A stretch of DNA of 64,000 bases from Adiantum capillus-veneris (GCA_014529385.2 CM043953.1:97353842-97417841); one strand, 5' to 3'; shown: positions 23,416-34,726, numbered from the stretch's first letter. The notes: a model not told the origin generated them from the letters alone. Translations and numbers: made by a program.

Positions 23416-23838
23416 ATGGCTACTTCACCAGAGGCATGCACTTCTATTTTTGATGAAAGGTACCCCTTGTCTTTTCAACAAGTGTTCTACGTATGCTACC
23501 CTATACTTTCTTGCGAATGGGATTTGATAGAGAGCCTTGCATGTGAGAGAAATTTTGAGGAGTTAGAATGGCTGATACGTCTATGGCTAACTAGTGATCC
23601 CTACCCAGTAGCGAATGTGTCTCCAATGGCACATGCTTATTCTTTTGCACAAGATGAGTATCCACGCATCACGAGGTTCTTGATTAGCATGCTTGCACAA
23701 GAGGATGATGAAGAGGAACTAATAGAGACCGAGGAAGACTATGGCCTCACGGACAACGATTTTATTTATCTAGATGATGAGGATAGAGGCCTAACCTTAG
23801 GGTGGCCACCCGGTTTATATAATATCCTCTTTCCTTGA
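23416..23838 (+). CDS. Element B accessory 3' ORF, unknown function
   Basis: 140 codons from ATG 23416 (MATSPEA) to TGA 23836. I do not recognise the family. The N-terminal two-thirds looks like a compact folded domain (LSFQQVFYVCYPILSCEWDL, LEWLIRLWLT, ITRFLISMLAQ). The C-terminal third is strongly acidic (EDDEEELIETEEDYG) and ends near GWPPGLYNILF. No signal peptide or clear membrane segment, so it does not look like an envelope protein. It sits after pol and the internal TATA-like box and before the 3' LTR. B' lacks it: that element has an unrelated, shorter sequence between the same flanks. Confidence 0.55.
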   Translation: MATSPEACTSIFDERYPLSFQQVFYVCYPILSCEWDLIESLACERNFEELEWLIRLWLTSDPYPVANVSPMAHAYSFAQDEYPRITRFLISMLAQEDDEEELIETEEDYGLTDNDFIYLDDEDRGLTLGWPPGLYNILFP

Positions 23839-25189
23839 TTCTAAAAGGGGTGACAGATAGGTAGGTTAGGGGTCTAGATTGTGTTTTGAGTTTGTTTTTT
23901 AGGAGTTTTAATTTTTCCCACTGATGTGCCTCCTGGAGGTATTCCTTTTGTTTCCTAGTGTGTACAGGAGCGTGTTGCTATTGATAGGATTTGGACCTTC
24001 ATGGAACCTTTCTCTTGTTCACATTTCAAATCAAGCGCGACCATCAACACAAACAGGTGTTTCTTATCCATTAGCATTGCCCTTATCTTTTTTGCATCCA
24101 TGTTTGTCTGCTTTGATTGTGATTGGTAGCATAATATTCAGCGCATTGGCTTAGTATCAAACATTTAATTCAATGTAATGTTTTGTCATAATCACTTGTC
24201 TAGGTTTAAAAATCAAGCAGTCCGACTAAGCTAGTTTGACCAAGCTAGGTATTAGAAATCTTCTCTTAATACCATGGGGAATGCCTTCCTAATAAACAAT
24301 GGTTACTTAGGTTCTTAATCCGATTTAGGCAGCATTGTATGAAATGTACTAGGGCTTTCTAGTGGGCTTAACCCTATTGACCTTTAGCGTAAGTATTATA
24401 AAGGGAGTTTACTAATGTGAAGAGCCTGGGGAGGGTAACAGTGTTATATGACCCCCCAAAGTTACAAAATTAAAATGATGAAAATGAACAAACAAAAAAT
24501 CAAAGTGCCACAATGTAAAATTTTAAGCTGGAAGAGAAATCTCAGTTTGATTTGGTACTTCACTCACATGTATTGCCTATGGTACTAGAGCCCTAGAGGT
24601 TCCCAGTGTGGGCGCTTTTCCTTGAAAAGCAAAAAACCCAAGGCATACAAAATAAGCACACACATCATAATTGAATCACTGTGAAAAGACCTTGGGGGGT
24701 CAAAGAAAAAGTAATCAGTCAGGCGATGATTTCATGAGAAATTCCTTTTATGGTAGCTTAACTACAAGGTTTTCTAGATATAGCCTCTAGTCAGCCCTTG
24801 AACATGAATACTTGGCTCTCGCGATTAAACAACTTAATTGACCACAGAAAATTAAGAAGCTTACCCATGGTATTAATATTCGATCTCTAGTGCTTTTCGA
24901 CCGTCAAATTAGCGACCCCAGACTTGTTTAATTTTTTGCCTTTACATCTGTTTATGCATTTGATTACATTGCAATTTAATGTTCATTGCTAACAAATTGT
25001 TTGAAATTCTTTTACCAATCAATTTTTCTATCTAAAACTGCATATGCTTTTTAAGAGAATGCAATTACTGTGCCAATGTTGTTTGATTTTGCAGTGACTG
25101 AAGAAGGCTAAGGACATTCATCTCAAATGCTCTTCCACCTTGACGATCCAGCTTCAACTCAATAGCTTCCGAGGACGGAATCTACATCA
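23839..25189 (+). other. Element B 3' noncoding region
   Basis: About 1.35 kb between the 3' ORF and the 3' LTR. No convincing ORF. Most of it is conserved in B' (53129-54410, minus), including stretches around GGGGAGGGTAACAGTG and CTTGGGGGGTCAAAG. Conservation of noncoding DNA between the two elements may reflect only recent common ancestry, or a cis-acting role. Confidence 0.5.
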
Positions 25190-25201
25190 GGAAGGGGGGC
25201 A
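25190..25201 (+). other. Element B polypurine tract
   Basis: GGAAGGGGGGCA immediately before the 3' LTR start TGTTAACCC at 25202. B' has the same tract on the minus strand at 53116-53127. Confidence 0.75.
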
Positions 25202-25494
25202 TGTTAACCCTCACGGCACACGGACACCCATCACCTACGATGGACGCGTATTATGTATTTGGTAGAGTCAGGTACCGGGCTTGTCGGACCAATAGGGAAA
25301 GGTAGAGTGATCGCCGATGAGAGGCGCACTTTAACTTGGACATTCAAGGGATTAGTTGGTTAAGCATGGGCGCCCAAGTGTGAATGGGGTGAGCTCCTAT
25401 AAAAGCCAACTAAACCTAATTTTTACTCATTCTCTCATTTGTGCAATTGAAGAGTGCTCTTGCTCCATCTCCATCTTCTTCTTCTTCACCTCCT

Positions 25495-25528
<34 letters not shown>

Positions 25529-25779
25529 GGAGAGTGTGTGTGCGATCGAGCATTACGAAGGCACGACGGCGGCGAAGCGGTTGAGCGCGGCACGACTGCA
25601 GCTTCTTCTTCATCGCGGCGAGGAATCCACCACGAAGGCGAGCGTAGAGCGGTGAGTGACACACCCTTTGTTTTCTTGAGCTTGCTAGTTTAGGCTTGTT
25701 GTGTGCTTGGAGCCGTCTGTGGCTCGCACACGGTGTATTGGCAAGTCCCTTGCTTTGACAGTGCGGCAAGGAGCGCACA
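25202..25779 (+). repeat. Element B 3' LTR
   Basis: Pair of 12555-13136. Ends GCGCACA and is followed by the GGTGT target-site duplication (25780-25784). Confidence 0.9.
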
Positions 25780-25784
25780 GGTGT

Positions 25785-26012
25785 GTGTGGCTATCTTGCA
25801 TTCCCCTCTCTTTGTGCGTTTGAGTACAAGGAGATATCACGTGCGTCCTAGTTCGCATCTACAACTAGGTGGTGCCCCTTTTCTTGTTTGGTTTCTGACT
25901 ATGGGTTGTTGCTATCTCTGATTGTGCTTGCCCCAGCCCCAATTGAGCAGCACGGGTGCCTCGAAGGGTGTTTAGAGGCCGCTCTTCTTGTTGCCCGCCC
26001 CGGACCGCCTCA
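25785..26012 (+). repeat. Element A 3' LTR, second segment
   Basis: Continues A's LTR after element B. It matches 4050-4276 almost base for base up to CCGCCTCA and marks the right end of element A. Confidence 0.85.
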
Positions 26013-28121
26013 ACAGCATAGACATAAAGTAGCCCACAAATCTTTATACAAACCGCCTCGATCATATGGCATATAAGTCAATTTTCCAGGACCATGCATA
26101 TACCTGTGACCTCCTGGATCAAAATCTTGCTCAAAATCCCCTACATCATAAGGTAACATCAGATTCCATATAGCATCAGGTAGCATCAAATACTGTCATA
26201 TCCCCTGTGCAATTGGCTCATCCAATTGTCAATCCTCAATCACTGGTAAAAGCATTTGCGGTGCACCTTAACTCGCAGTAGTATTGAAATCTCGATCATG
26301 CATATCTGAATACATCAAGTTTCTGGCAAAAATCTCTTCATTAGGCTCAAAAGATGCATCAGAAAACAATTCCCTATCTTGTAGAGGCTCAAAATCAAGT
26401 AGAGCATCATCTAACAACTGCATAAGGTCATCATCTACTGCATCTGAACAAACTTGATCATGCATGAATCTAGATTGATCGATATCCTTAGCATCTGCGT
26501 TTGAGAACCCTTCTAAAGCTTCATCCAGTAAGCACATAAGATCTACGTCCATCGCTTGAGATGGTTCCTCCATCTTGCACATCTCAGATTGCTCCAATAA
26601 ACTAAGATTTCCACATATGACATGCATACTAAACACATCTACTGCAGACTGCTCTTTAAATCTTTCACCCTCATCCAGATATATTTGCACTTTTGTAGCA
26701 GAAAGTTCAGCATGCCCATTGAAAATTTCATCTACTGCCCTGTCTGTATCATAGGCACAATGAAACCAATCATATTCATCAACAAGAGATTGCACTTCAC
26801 TATGCACCCCCTCTGAATCAGCATCATCAAGTTCATGATCATTCTGCCATAGTGTGAGCTCTGTGTCACAAATTCTTGATAGAGAGGAAGTTTGCTCTCT
26901 CTCTAAATCACTATCATCAAATTCAAGATCACTCTGCCAGATCGGAGCTTTAGATCATAGAAGCATGTCAAAGGAGTTTGCACCCCCTCTGAATCAAGCA
27001 CATACTCTTGCTTAGCCAAGTCCTCAAAATCTGGTACATCCAAATTCGATAAATGTGGTATATCAAAATCCACGATCGTGCTGTTCTCAACAATAGCCCT
27101 GCTTTGACCTATAACATCCGTATCATCATTCAACTCTATGGTAGAGTCTGTACTAGTATTATCAATCAACCCTATGGAAGAATCTGTACTAGAAAAACTT
27201 TGCGCTGATTCTGAGTCAGTAGCAAACGTATCAGTTGTAATCGAATCTTCATGCATGTCTACTTGAATATGGCTGCACTCATTCACCTGTACAATTTTCT
27301 CTTGAGCTTTAGCCACTTCATTGTTTAGATTCCCTGATCTCTTTTCCTCCTGTACTACAGGTATATGTTCTTGGCAAAAATCACCTTCTGTATCTTGAAG
27401 CTATAAAGACTCACCCTTAAAGACTTCTACTCCATGCACGGCATCTACAAGACCCAACTATACACAACTTTGACTATGTCTTCATCATCAGCCTGTAAGA
27501 AGGTAGCATCCTGCACAATAAACTCATCAATCACAGATTCTAACTTTGATTGCACTCTGTTCTTGATAGCTTTCATACTACTCATAACTTACATGTACAA
27601 TAGCTTCTTTGAAATAATCCCAATTGCCGTTGCATGATCTGGTAACCTCTTGAATCTTCTCCTTCACATCTGAACTCACTAACTGATGAAAAGATTTGAT
27701 CATCAATTCTTATGGTATCCCTCTTACCTTGGTCCTCATAGCACTCTAGGTAGCCCTCTGGATCGTATCCATCAAAGAGTCGTCTCTCATCGTATACTGC
27801 ATCTAAAGATGCATCCAAAGCGTCATCGAATTGATTTTTTTTCTTTATGGTCTCCATTTCAAGCAGAGATCCTTGAACCAATTGAAGCATCTTCAAAAAA
27901 TCTAGAACTATTGACCATCAAAACCGTTTGCACTTAATTCTGCAATCAACTTCATCATTTGCTCTAAGTTCTCCATCTTTACCTCCCACCCTGCCTCGTT
28001 TCGCGTCGGGTTCACCAAGCATGTCGGGGGTTACTTGTGCGAAAGGTGAGCCAGGAAGGCACCGGGCCCCTGGCTGTGAGAGGTGCGGGAAACAAGGTGT
28101 AGCAGACGCAATTACCAACAA
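26013..28121 (-). pseudogene. Decayed gag-like coding sequence, cut by element A
   Basis: The minus strand carries a chain of acidic open frames at 27918-28121, 27582-27896, 26903-27316 and 26268-26807, then a short open piece from 26186 to the element A boundary in the same frame as the previous one. Between 26268 and 26187 that frame has three stops (TAA, TGA, TGA). A start-like segment MENLEQMMKLIAEL lies near 27975. The piece at 26903-27316 ends with KLRSGRVI, resembling the LRSGRVL motif that opens element B's Gag. Composition is rich in Asp, Glu and Ser. Most likely a remnant of another retroelement's gag; a decayed host gene is possible. No protease or RT block is visible. Confidence 0.4.
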
Positions 28122-28639
28122 AATCCATGGTTAACAAATCACTATAGAAGCTTAAATTCTCTTACAAGGAAAAATCTGGCCTAAATCAGGTGCTTAAACA
28201 AGAAAACGATGAAACTCTGCTTACTGTGCCTTCTCGATTCGAACGGCTAATGGTGGATTAGAAGCTTTTGCCTGGTTTAGGCAATTGGCTTAGAGTGTCG
28301 AGGATTATGGCTTATGAAGCGAGGTTAGAGTTCAAGCTCGGTTTATGAATTCGAGAAAAAATAGGCTTAAGAGAATAGGATTAGCTCACTTCCAATAGTT
28401 TAAGAGCTTAAGCTTAAGATTAATGAGGAGATTCTGAATATGGAGATCATGAGGAGCTTAAGACCTTAATTAAGGGAGAGTAAGAAAACATCTTGGCCTA
28501 AAGATAGATATTAGAGTTCAAGCTCCTCTGGGCTTCTTGCTCCTTCGACCAAGCTTCAAGCCTCTCCTCTTGCTCGTCCTCCTCTTTGCTTCGCTTGCTT
28601 TTCTCTTAAACACAAGGGAAAGAATGAGCCCTTTCTTCA

Positions 28640-28695
<56 letters not shown>

Positions 28696-30099
28696 TGGCC
28701 CAAGCTTTCCTTTCAACCTCTTCCTCTTCGTTACCCTATCTGGCTCTTCTCGTCACCCCTTGCTGCCTTCGAGCTTCTCCCTTTGTTCACTTTTGTTAGT
28801 CAAGCTTCCTTACCGTGGATGAGAGCAAGCAACCGAGAGCCTCCGAGCTTTCCTCCTTCAAACCCTCCTTGCCTTTTTCTTCTCTTCATTATGCTTCTCC
28901 TTGTTATCTCTCTTGGTTCCCTCTTGTTATATGTTGCCTGAATTTTTTTTTTGCCTGCCATCCCATTAGTGATATCTCTAATGGGAACGGCTTCTTGATG
29001 ATGTGGCACACACCGGGTCAAGCCGCACCAAATCCAACGGGATCGGCACCGAAATCCTGCACGACTATGAGCTAATGTTGTTTCCTTTCTTGGTCGGCGG
29101 CGTCTGAGCCTCTCTTGGCTCGCTGCGAGCTCCTTTCTTCCTTGTTCTACGCTCCTCCTTGTCTCCTTCCCGCCATGCATTTTTCCCCTTTTTTTTTAGC
29201 TTTCCGACTTGCCCTTATTTTACCCACTGGGCGGGCGGCTTTTTTACTTCATTGGACGGCCTTGTGCCTCATTGGGCGGCCTTATGCCTTGTAAGGCCAC
29301 CACACATGGCATACATATCGGCCAAGGCAATGCCTTGTGTGACACCCTTTCTCTAGTAGCCATTGGCTAACAATATCATCGTGAATTTGATCCCCATATC
29401 ATCTTGCATGGTGCCACTTGCCTTCAAGTTACAAGCGTACAAAATTGCATTTGGAGTGTTGTCTCGTCATGCATTTGTCCAGCTTCCTGGCCCTGCCTCT
29501 GTTGGGTTTATTCCGCAATCATTGGATTCCAAAAGACGTCATTCAGGACATGATACTCCTAAAGCACATACTACTCCCGCATATCAAAACCCAGATAAAA
29601 CTCAAAAATTCCCAGATAGCATTCCGACCGAGCGAACCGATCTAGTACAGAGCCGGCCCCTGGTGAATCTTTAACGGCGGCTAATATCTTGACGATCGGG
29701 ACTCCGATTACTAATCTAAAAAGGTCGACCTGCTCCACAAAGTGAGCACTTTATCCCCGTGCATTCATTTCATCTCTGTCACCTCAGCTTTGCAGTTGCC
29801 CAATCCGGTACAGATCTGCAATCAACTTGAACTTCAAACTGCCATAACTTCTTCACCGTAGCTCCAATCGACGAGCCGTAAAGATAGGCCGATAGAGAAA
29901 TTTAAGCACTGGAGCTTTAGATCATAATCTCTTATATGTGGTCACTGCAAGCATACTCAGTTTTGGCATCATTGAGGCATCTATTGGCCCTTTTAAGCCG
30001 CATCTGGTATACATTAATCATTAAGCTTGGCCTGTTATCAAGCCCTGATCACTGCTCACTAAATGTGTAGGCTTCAGAAGCTTAGATTACATTTCTTTG
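28122..30099. other. Unassigned region, possible relic LTR
   Basis: No supported gene. A minus-strand primer-site-like run and the word TGGTTAAC occur near 28129, so this could hold the LTR of the gag remnant at 26013-28121, but I cannot find a paired copy. 28500-29350 is CT-rich, with a (GA)n array at 28643-28693 and short G+C-rich words (GGGCGGGCGGC near 29231). Small frames here look like chance. Confidence 0.3.
28643..28693 (+). repeat. (GA)n microsatellite
   Basis: About 25 perfect GA units. Confidence 0.95.
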
Positions 30100-31163
30100 C
30101 TCTTTTTCTCTTCATGGAAGTGGAGCTGCATGACAACGAGCATAACATAAAATTTTCAAAAAGCATTAACTATCCCAAGCCTCAGTCCCAAGGCATCAAA
30201 CACCTTCGAAGGTGGAGAGAGCTAGAGGGGAATGAGGATAGGGAAGAGGAAGAAGAATCATCCTTAGGAGAAAGAAATAGTTCCTCACTTATCATCACTC
30301 TTCTTGCTTACCATAGCATAATAGCATAGTAATGAAGATGAAGAAGATGCAAAGCTTAAGCATTAAAGCATGGCTCTTGGTTGGATTTGCATTCCATAGC
30401 CAAGAGTGTTGGTGTAGGCTCTCCACTTCTCAACAAGCTTGGAGAAGGAGATGGAGCTCTTGCATTTTGCACTTCACACAATGAGAGAATGTGTGTGTGT
30501 GTGGGGGGGGGGGGGGGGGGGGGGGGGGGGGTATTATTTAATTATATCATTTGGACATGTGGCCTCTTTTTCCTCTTTGAGAAAAAGATCCTAGATATTT
30601 ATTTTTATGCGTCTAGATTTTCATTGGACCCCTTTAAAGCCTATCCAATAGGATTCAAGCACATCACGAGGACCACATGATGGGGAGGATCTTGACATGT
30701 GTCTTTTATGTAGCTTAAGTCATTTGGTTTGAATTGAACACTTCAAGCACTTAGTCAATTAAGCTTGAAAACCATTTATGCCTCTTGAGAGATCATCTTT
30801 GAATTGAAAACTTCAACAACCTTAGTCATTTAGGAATATAAGAAGCACGTCAAGCTTGGGCAAGGTTTCCACAAACATTTAGCAAGCCGGAAAGCACCTC
30901 ATGCTTGGGTAGGATTCCCACCTCAAGGTCAACCCTAGCTTGGCTAAGGTCAAATTACTCTTTAACACTAACTTTTGTAGGTCTTTAATGAAGCTAACCC
31001 TAAAATATTTTAAGCTTCATTAGTTGCAAGTTGCTCTTTGGTAGACTACCTCCTTTTGGACCCCTATTGAGATGTAACCATATCTCCTCTTGGTCCCTTG
31101 CTGAGGTAAATCTAGAAGCTCTTATTTCACATTGCTCTTTGGTAGACCATCTCCTTTTGGACC
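30100..31163 (+). repeat. Relic LTR D, left part (same family as element C LTRs)
   Basis: Diverged but collinear with the LTRs of element C. Shared blocks include ACACCTTCGAAG, TTGGTTGGATTTGCAT and GAAGGAGATGG. It continues at 48378-48537 on the far side of element C and ends TTTTATGACA, like C's LTRs (TTATTATGACA). The left end is unclear and may be truncated near 30060-30100. No paired LTR or internal region is in the window, so it is a solo or truncated LTR that predates C. Confidence 0.7.
30503..30531 (+). repeat. Run of 29 G
   Basis: An uninterrupted poly-G tract following GTGTGTGTGTGTG inside relic LTR D. The aligned place in other LTR copies is a short GT run only. Confidence 0.9.
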
Positions 31164-31168
31164 CCTAT
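31031..31168 (+). repeat. 101-bp tandem repeat in LTR D, second unit broken by element C
   Basis: TTGCTCTTTGGTAGA starts at 31031 and again at 31132. Unit two is cut at CCCCTAT (31168) by element C and continues at 48373 (CCTATTGAGATGCAACC), matching unit one (CCTATTGAGATGTAACC). Confidence 0.8.
31164..31168. repeat. Target-site duplication of element C, left copy
   Basis: CCTAT, repeated exactly at 48373-48377. Confidence 0.9.
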
Positions 31169-32501
31169 TGTAATGTTTAATGGGGTAGTAACTTATGTGG
31201 AGCGAAAATTAACATAGACATAGTGAGCAATTTATTAAGAATAAATTCCTAATGGGCATAGCAAGAGTGCTTGGTTGGAGAGAGAGCAAAAAAATCATAA
31301 CACCTTGTTAGAATTAAGCATGCACAATACTTCAAAAAGAGAGAGAAATTAAGCTTTTGACAATAGTTGAGCACCGGATGTACATGGAGCCGGGTCCCAT
31401 CTCCAAAATGCTTTGTATTATAGGTTTCCACCATCAAGGGAGACATTTTACAATACAATACTTTGTGTTCCTTCAATAACTTATTGGGGCAATGAAGATG
31501 GAAGCTTCAAGCACCAAGCTTACACTTGAAAAACACAACGTCAATTCCCTCATGGTCTAAGACCCAAGACCTCACACACCTTCGAAGATGGTGAGAGCTA
31601 GCGGGGTATGAGAGTAGATCTAGAGGAAGAAGAAGTATTCCTACGAGAAAGAAGTATTTCTCCTCACATAATCACTCTTAATAGCCTAGCATAGCTTAGT
31701 AATTAGCATGGTAAAGGAGATGAGCATGCATTGGAGCTTGGCTCTTGGTTGGATTTGCATCACAAAGCCAAGATTTGTTGGTGTAGGCCTCCCTTCTCAT
31801 AAGCTTGGAGTAGATTACCAGTTTTCCATTAAATCTTGATAAGGAGATAGTCTTCTTTATTTCACACATGAGTTTGTGTGAGTGTGTGTGCCATAATTCC
31901 TTGAAAAGTCAGCCCCCTCTCACTCTTGGTTGACCCCTCTTGCTATTTTCTTCTCTTGGCCCCTCATTGGCTCATGCCAAGCTTAGCCAATAGGAAATTA
32001 GAGGTCAAATGGACAGCCTTGTGACAAGTGTCCTACATTCCCCTTTAGTGAGAGTTTAGGTAATTAAAATATTGCATTTAAATACCCATTCAAACTTTTT
32101 TCCCTCTGGCCAATAGAAATTAAGCAAGCCAATGGGCTACTTAATTCTCATTGGACCCCTTGACAGGCTGTCCAATAATCTTCTAGGAGACTTAATTTTC
32201 ATTGGTTCTTTTATCAAGTGTTTTAAGATTAATTAGACTAAATTTACTCTAGCCTAATTCTCATTGGTCCACCCCTATGGCCATCCAATAGGATTTGAAT
32301 GGGAATTGGACTACTTAGTTCTCATTGAACCCCTTGGCAGACTGTCCAATAATCTCTTAGGAGACTTAATTTTTATTGGTTCTTTTATCAAGAGTTTTTA
32401 AACCTATTAGACTAAATTTACTGTAGCCTAATTCTCATTGGTCCTCCTCTATGGCCATCCAATAGGATTTGAATGGGAATTAGATATTAGTTATTATGAC
32501 A
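31169..32501 (-). repeat. Element C 3' LTR (left copy)
   Basis: 1333 bp. Starts TGTAATGTTTAATGGGG and ends TTATTATGACA. Relative to the right copy it lacks about 250 bp (the segment at about 47912-48355 of the right copy has no full counterpart after AATGGGAATT). Confidence 0.85.
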
Positions 32502-32514
32502 TTACCTCTCTCTT
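32502..32514 (-). other. Element C polypurine tract
   Basis: On the minus strand this reads AAGAGAGAGGTAA, directly abutting the LTR. The 32515-32876 stretch beyond it is C's 3' untranslated DNA with no supported ORF. Confidence 0.6.
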
Positions 32515-32876
32515 GAAATCATAGTCATGCTCAACTATGAGGTAGAGATGATAAAGCCTAGTCGTTATTCCTTTTTCTAGTGTGTAGAGGATCCCTATTT
32601 TAGCCCAGGAAACCGTTCTAAAATGGATAACTAATCCATTTGGCACTTGAGAACCTAAGATGTCGCAAGCATGTCTGCGCATTAGTCCTATCAATCTTCC
32701 ATAGTAGAGTGACAAGCTCTACTTGGTGTTTGGGAGATGTCTAAGCATGCATACTTATTAACATTTGTGCACAATAAAGAAAAAGAGATTCTTATAAGGC
32801 AAAAAATTTGTTCATTTATACATATTTACACGTACTTGCTTACTCTAGGGAATCATTGTAAGCATTGACAAGGTTT

Positions 32877-34219
32877 AGCACTAGGTTGGTAATGGGACAC
32901 TTTTATGTCCTGGGGCACTTTTATGTTCTGTTAAGTGACCATTTTCCTTGAATTATGTCAAGATTTTCAAAATGGATTTTGAGGTTCTATCTATCTAGAA
33001 AGTTTTCTCATGAGCTGAAAAAAACTCGACATTTTTTTGGAATATCAATTCCATCTTTAACCTTGTCCTTGCACAACATTTCACAACCTAAACTGTGTGA
33101 AAAACTGGTCCTGTTTTTGGTTTTTTTCAACTTTTTGCAACTATACCACTCTAGAATTCATGTTTGTGAGGTCTATAATGCTAGAGAACTATCTTTAGTA
33201 GTCCTCAACATGTCCTGATGCCTCTAGGGAGAAATAAATGTTAGTTGTAAGTTATGACCAAATTACAAAAATTGTCAAATCCTGTTTTTTAGCCAATTTT
33301 AGCTCTTCTATGATTTTTTTGGTGGCTTTCATGAAATCCAAATGCATTTTTGATTTTCTATGTCGCATATTGTAACATAAAGCTAATATTCCTTGAGTTT
33401 TGGGGCACCTAATACCCTATTTTGCATAGTAGACAACGATGGTTGATTTTTTCAATTATAGAAGAAAACGAAACATTCTAGTATATCAAGAATAACTTTT
33501 TCAATATTGTTAGTTTCTAGTGACAACTACATGCATTTTGTAGGTAGTAACCATATCTAGTCGTAATGATCAAATTTGGCTAGATATTGAATAGTTTCTA
33601 TGGGATTCTACAACTCATAATGTTGAACCCAGTTTTTTCATGTTTGTTGTATTTAGGACTTCATCTTTGTCCCCAAGGTTCCCCTTGGTAAGAGATGTAT
33701 TATTCTTTTGACATGATCCATGGCTCCTTATGAACCTAAAGGACAATAGGGAACTAAGAAAACATGCATATATTATTTGTATTGAGCGTGGCTATAGAAA
33801 CTTTGATGATAGGTTTGCAGAATGGTAAAAATTCAACTTTTTTGTACCTATTTCTTTTGGCAAAACAAAAAATAGTGAGTGAGAAGCAATCATATGTCAG
33901 ATCACCAACCCATTGAAGTTAACTAGGGAGTTTATCTCAAGTCCTACAAAAATTCCTAATCTTGTTTTTATGCAACAAAACGTAAGAAATGACTGTTTTG
34001 ATGAAAATGTACTGTTCCATCAACTTTGGAGGCTTGGTGTGAACAAAAGATGAGAAATTTTACAAGTTTCTTATTTTTTCCATGTGTAGTAGGCCTTGAA
34101 CTATAACCTCATGAAAGGCTTTTACAAAATGAGTGGATCTACTATGGTTTTGAAGGTTTTTTTCAAAACCCTGAAAGGACACTTTTATGTCCTGTTAGGT
34201 TACCAACCTAGTGCTAATT
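32877..34219. mobile_element. CACTA-like non-autonomous TIR element
   Basis: An 18-bp perfect terminal inverted repeat, TTAGCACTAGGTTGGTAA (32875-32892), pairs with TTACCAACCTAGTGCTAA (34200-34217). It contains CACTAGG at 32879, the signature of CACTA ends. The word ACACTTTTATGTCCTG repeats just inside both ends (32897, variant at 32916, and 34179), like subterminal repeats. AGGTTT flanks it on both sides (32871-32876 and 34220-34225). No transposase frame; the inside is AT-rich. A 3-bp duplication as expected for CACTA elements is not clear, so the class is provisional. It sits just past C's chromodomain. Confidence 0.6.
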
Positions 34220-34224
34220 AGGTT

Positions 34225-34464
34225 TTATTGTATGCCTTGCATCCATCTAGCATCTTCAAAAGGACAAATTCTAAACTTGATAAGATATCGTCGGATAGTC
34301 TTATTGCCTCGTAATACCTTGTCTTCATGTTGGGGAATGGACTCGGGCTGCAGCACCTCTTCTTGGTCCTCGATCTCCGGTGGGTCTTCAATGATTTCTT
34401 CTTGAGGTGGCTCTCCTTTGTAAGGCTTTATAGGCTCACATGAAAAGAATTGTGTATGAGCCAA
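34225..34464 (-). pseudogene. Element C chromodomain
   Basis: An acidic linker (PPQEEIIEDPPEIEDQEE) leads into a chromodomain-like block: VLQPESI, KVLRGNKTIRRYLIKFR, PFEDARWM. This is the pattern of chromodomains at the integrase C terminus of plant chromoviruses, which guide insertion to marked chromatin. It is cut off near 34225 by the CACTA-like element and separated from integrase by the 122-bp duplication. Confidence 0.65.
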
Positions 34465-34482
34465 TGGTTGGGCAACTTAAGT

Positions 34483-34726
34483 TGATAGGTCATCTCATTG
34501 ATTGGCCTAAGAATCTGAAAGGGGCCATAGTACCTTTTTGCTAATTTAGCATAGTACTTTTGGTGTCTTGTAGGATTCTTGCCAGTCGTGTGCCTTAATC
34601 GAGCTGATAGGTCATCTCATTGATTGGCCTAAGAATCTGAAAGGGGCCATAGTACCTTTTTGCTAATTTAGCATAGTACTTTTGGTGTCTTGTAGGATTC
34701 TTGCCAGTCGTGTGCCTTAATCGAGC
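34483..34726 (+). repeat. 122-bp tandem duplication in the element C integrase end
   Basis: TGATAGGTCATCTCATTG at 34483 recurs at 34605. The two 122-bp copies (34483-34604 and 34605-34726) look identical. 122 is not a multiple of three, so it shifts the frame. Confidence 0.9.

Larger units (their letters stand above)
12555..25779 (+). mobile_element. Element B: Ty3/gypsy LTR retrotransposon, Athila/Tat-like
   Basis: 13.2 kb, TSD GGTGT, LTRs of 582 and 578 bp that begin TGTTAACCC and end GCGCACA and are nearly identical outside a microsatellite, so it is a fairly recent insertion. The primer-binding site TGGCGCCGCTGCCGGGG is typical of Athila/Tat elements. Coding order is Gag with four zinc knuckles, protease, RT, RNase H, integrase, a second protease-like domain, a WVPK-repeat tail, then a separate 3' ORF. 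No archaeal RNase H was seen. Relative to its sibling B' (52538-61493) it has two in-frame stops and a 16-bp deletion, so it is defective in cis. Confidence 0.9.
355..26012 (+). mobile_element. Element A: Ty3/gypsy LTR retrotransposon, Tat lineage, with element B nested in its 3' LTR
   Basis: LTRs begin TGATAGCC (355) and TGGTAGCC (10196), and both end CCGCCTCA (4276 and 26012). The internal part has a primer-binding site, one long gag-protease-RT-RNase H-RNase H-integrase frame and a purine tract before the 3' LTR. The second, archaeal-type RNase H before integrase marks the Tat lineage of plant Ty3/gypsy elements. Without element B it spans about 12.4 kb. The five bases outside each end (TATAG left, ACAGC right) do not match, so no target-site duplication is seen. 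All coding parts carry nonsense changes, so it is not autonomous. Confidence 0.85.

Noticed and set aside
23416-23838. Envelope-like protein in element B, as in some Athila elements
   Set aside because: No signal peptide, no clear membrane segment and a strongly acidic C terminus.
26940-26956. GGAGCTTTAGATCATA shared with 29911
   Set aside because: A 16-bp match with unrelated flanks is expected about once by chance in a window of this size.
28537-28941. 134-codon ORF spanning the (GA)n array
   Set aside because: Centre is an Arg-Glu microsatellite translation; both strands are open, which indicates composition rather than a gene.
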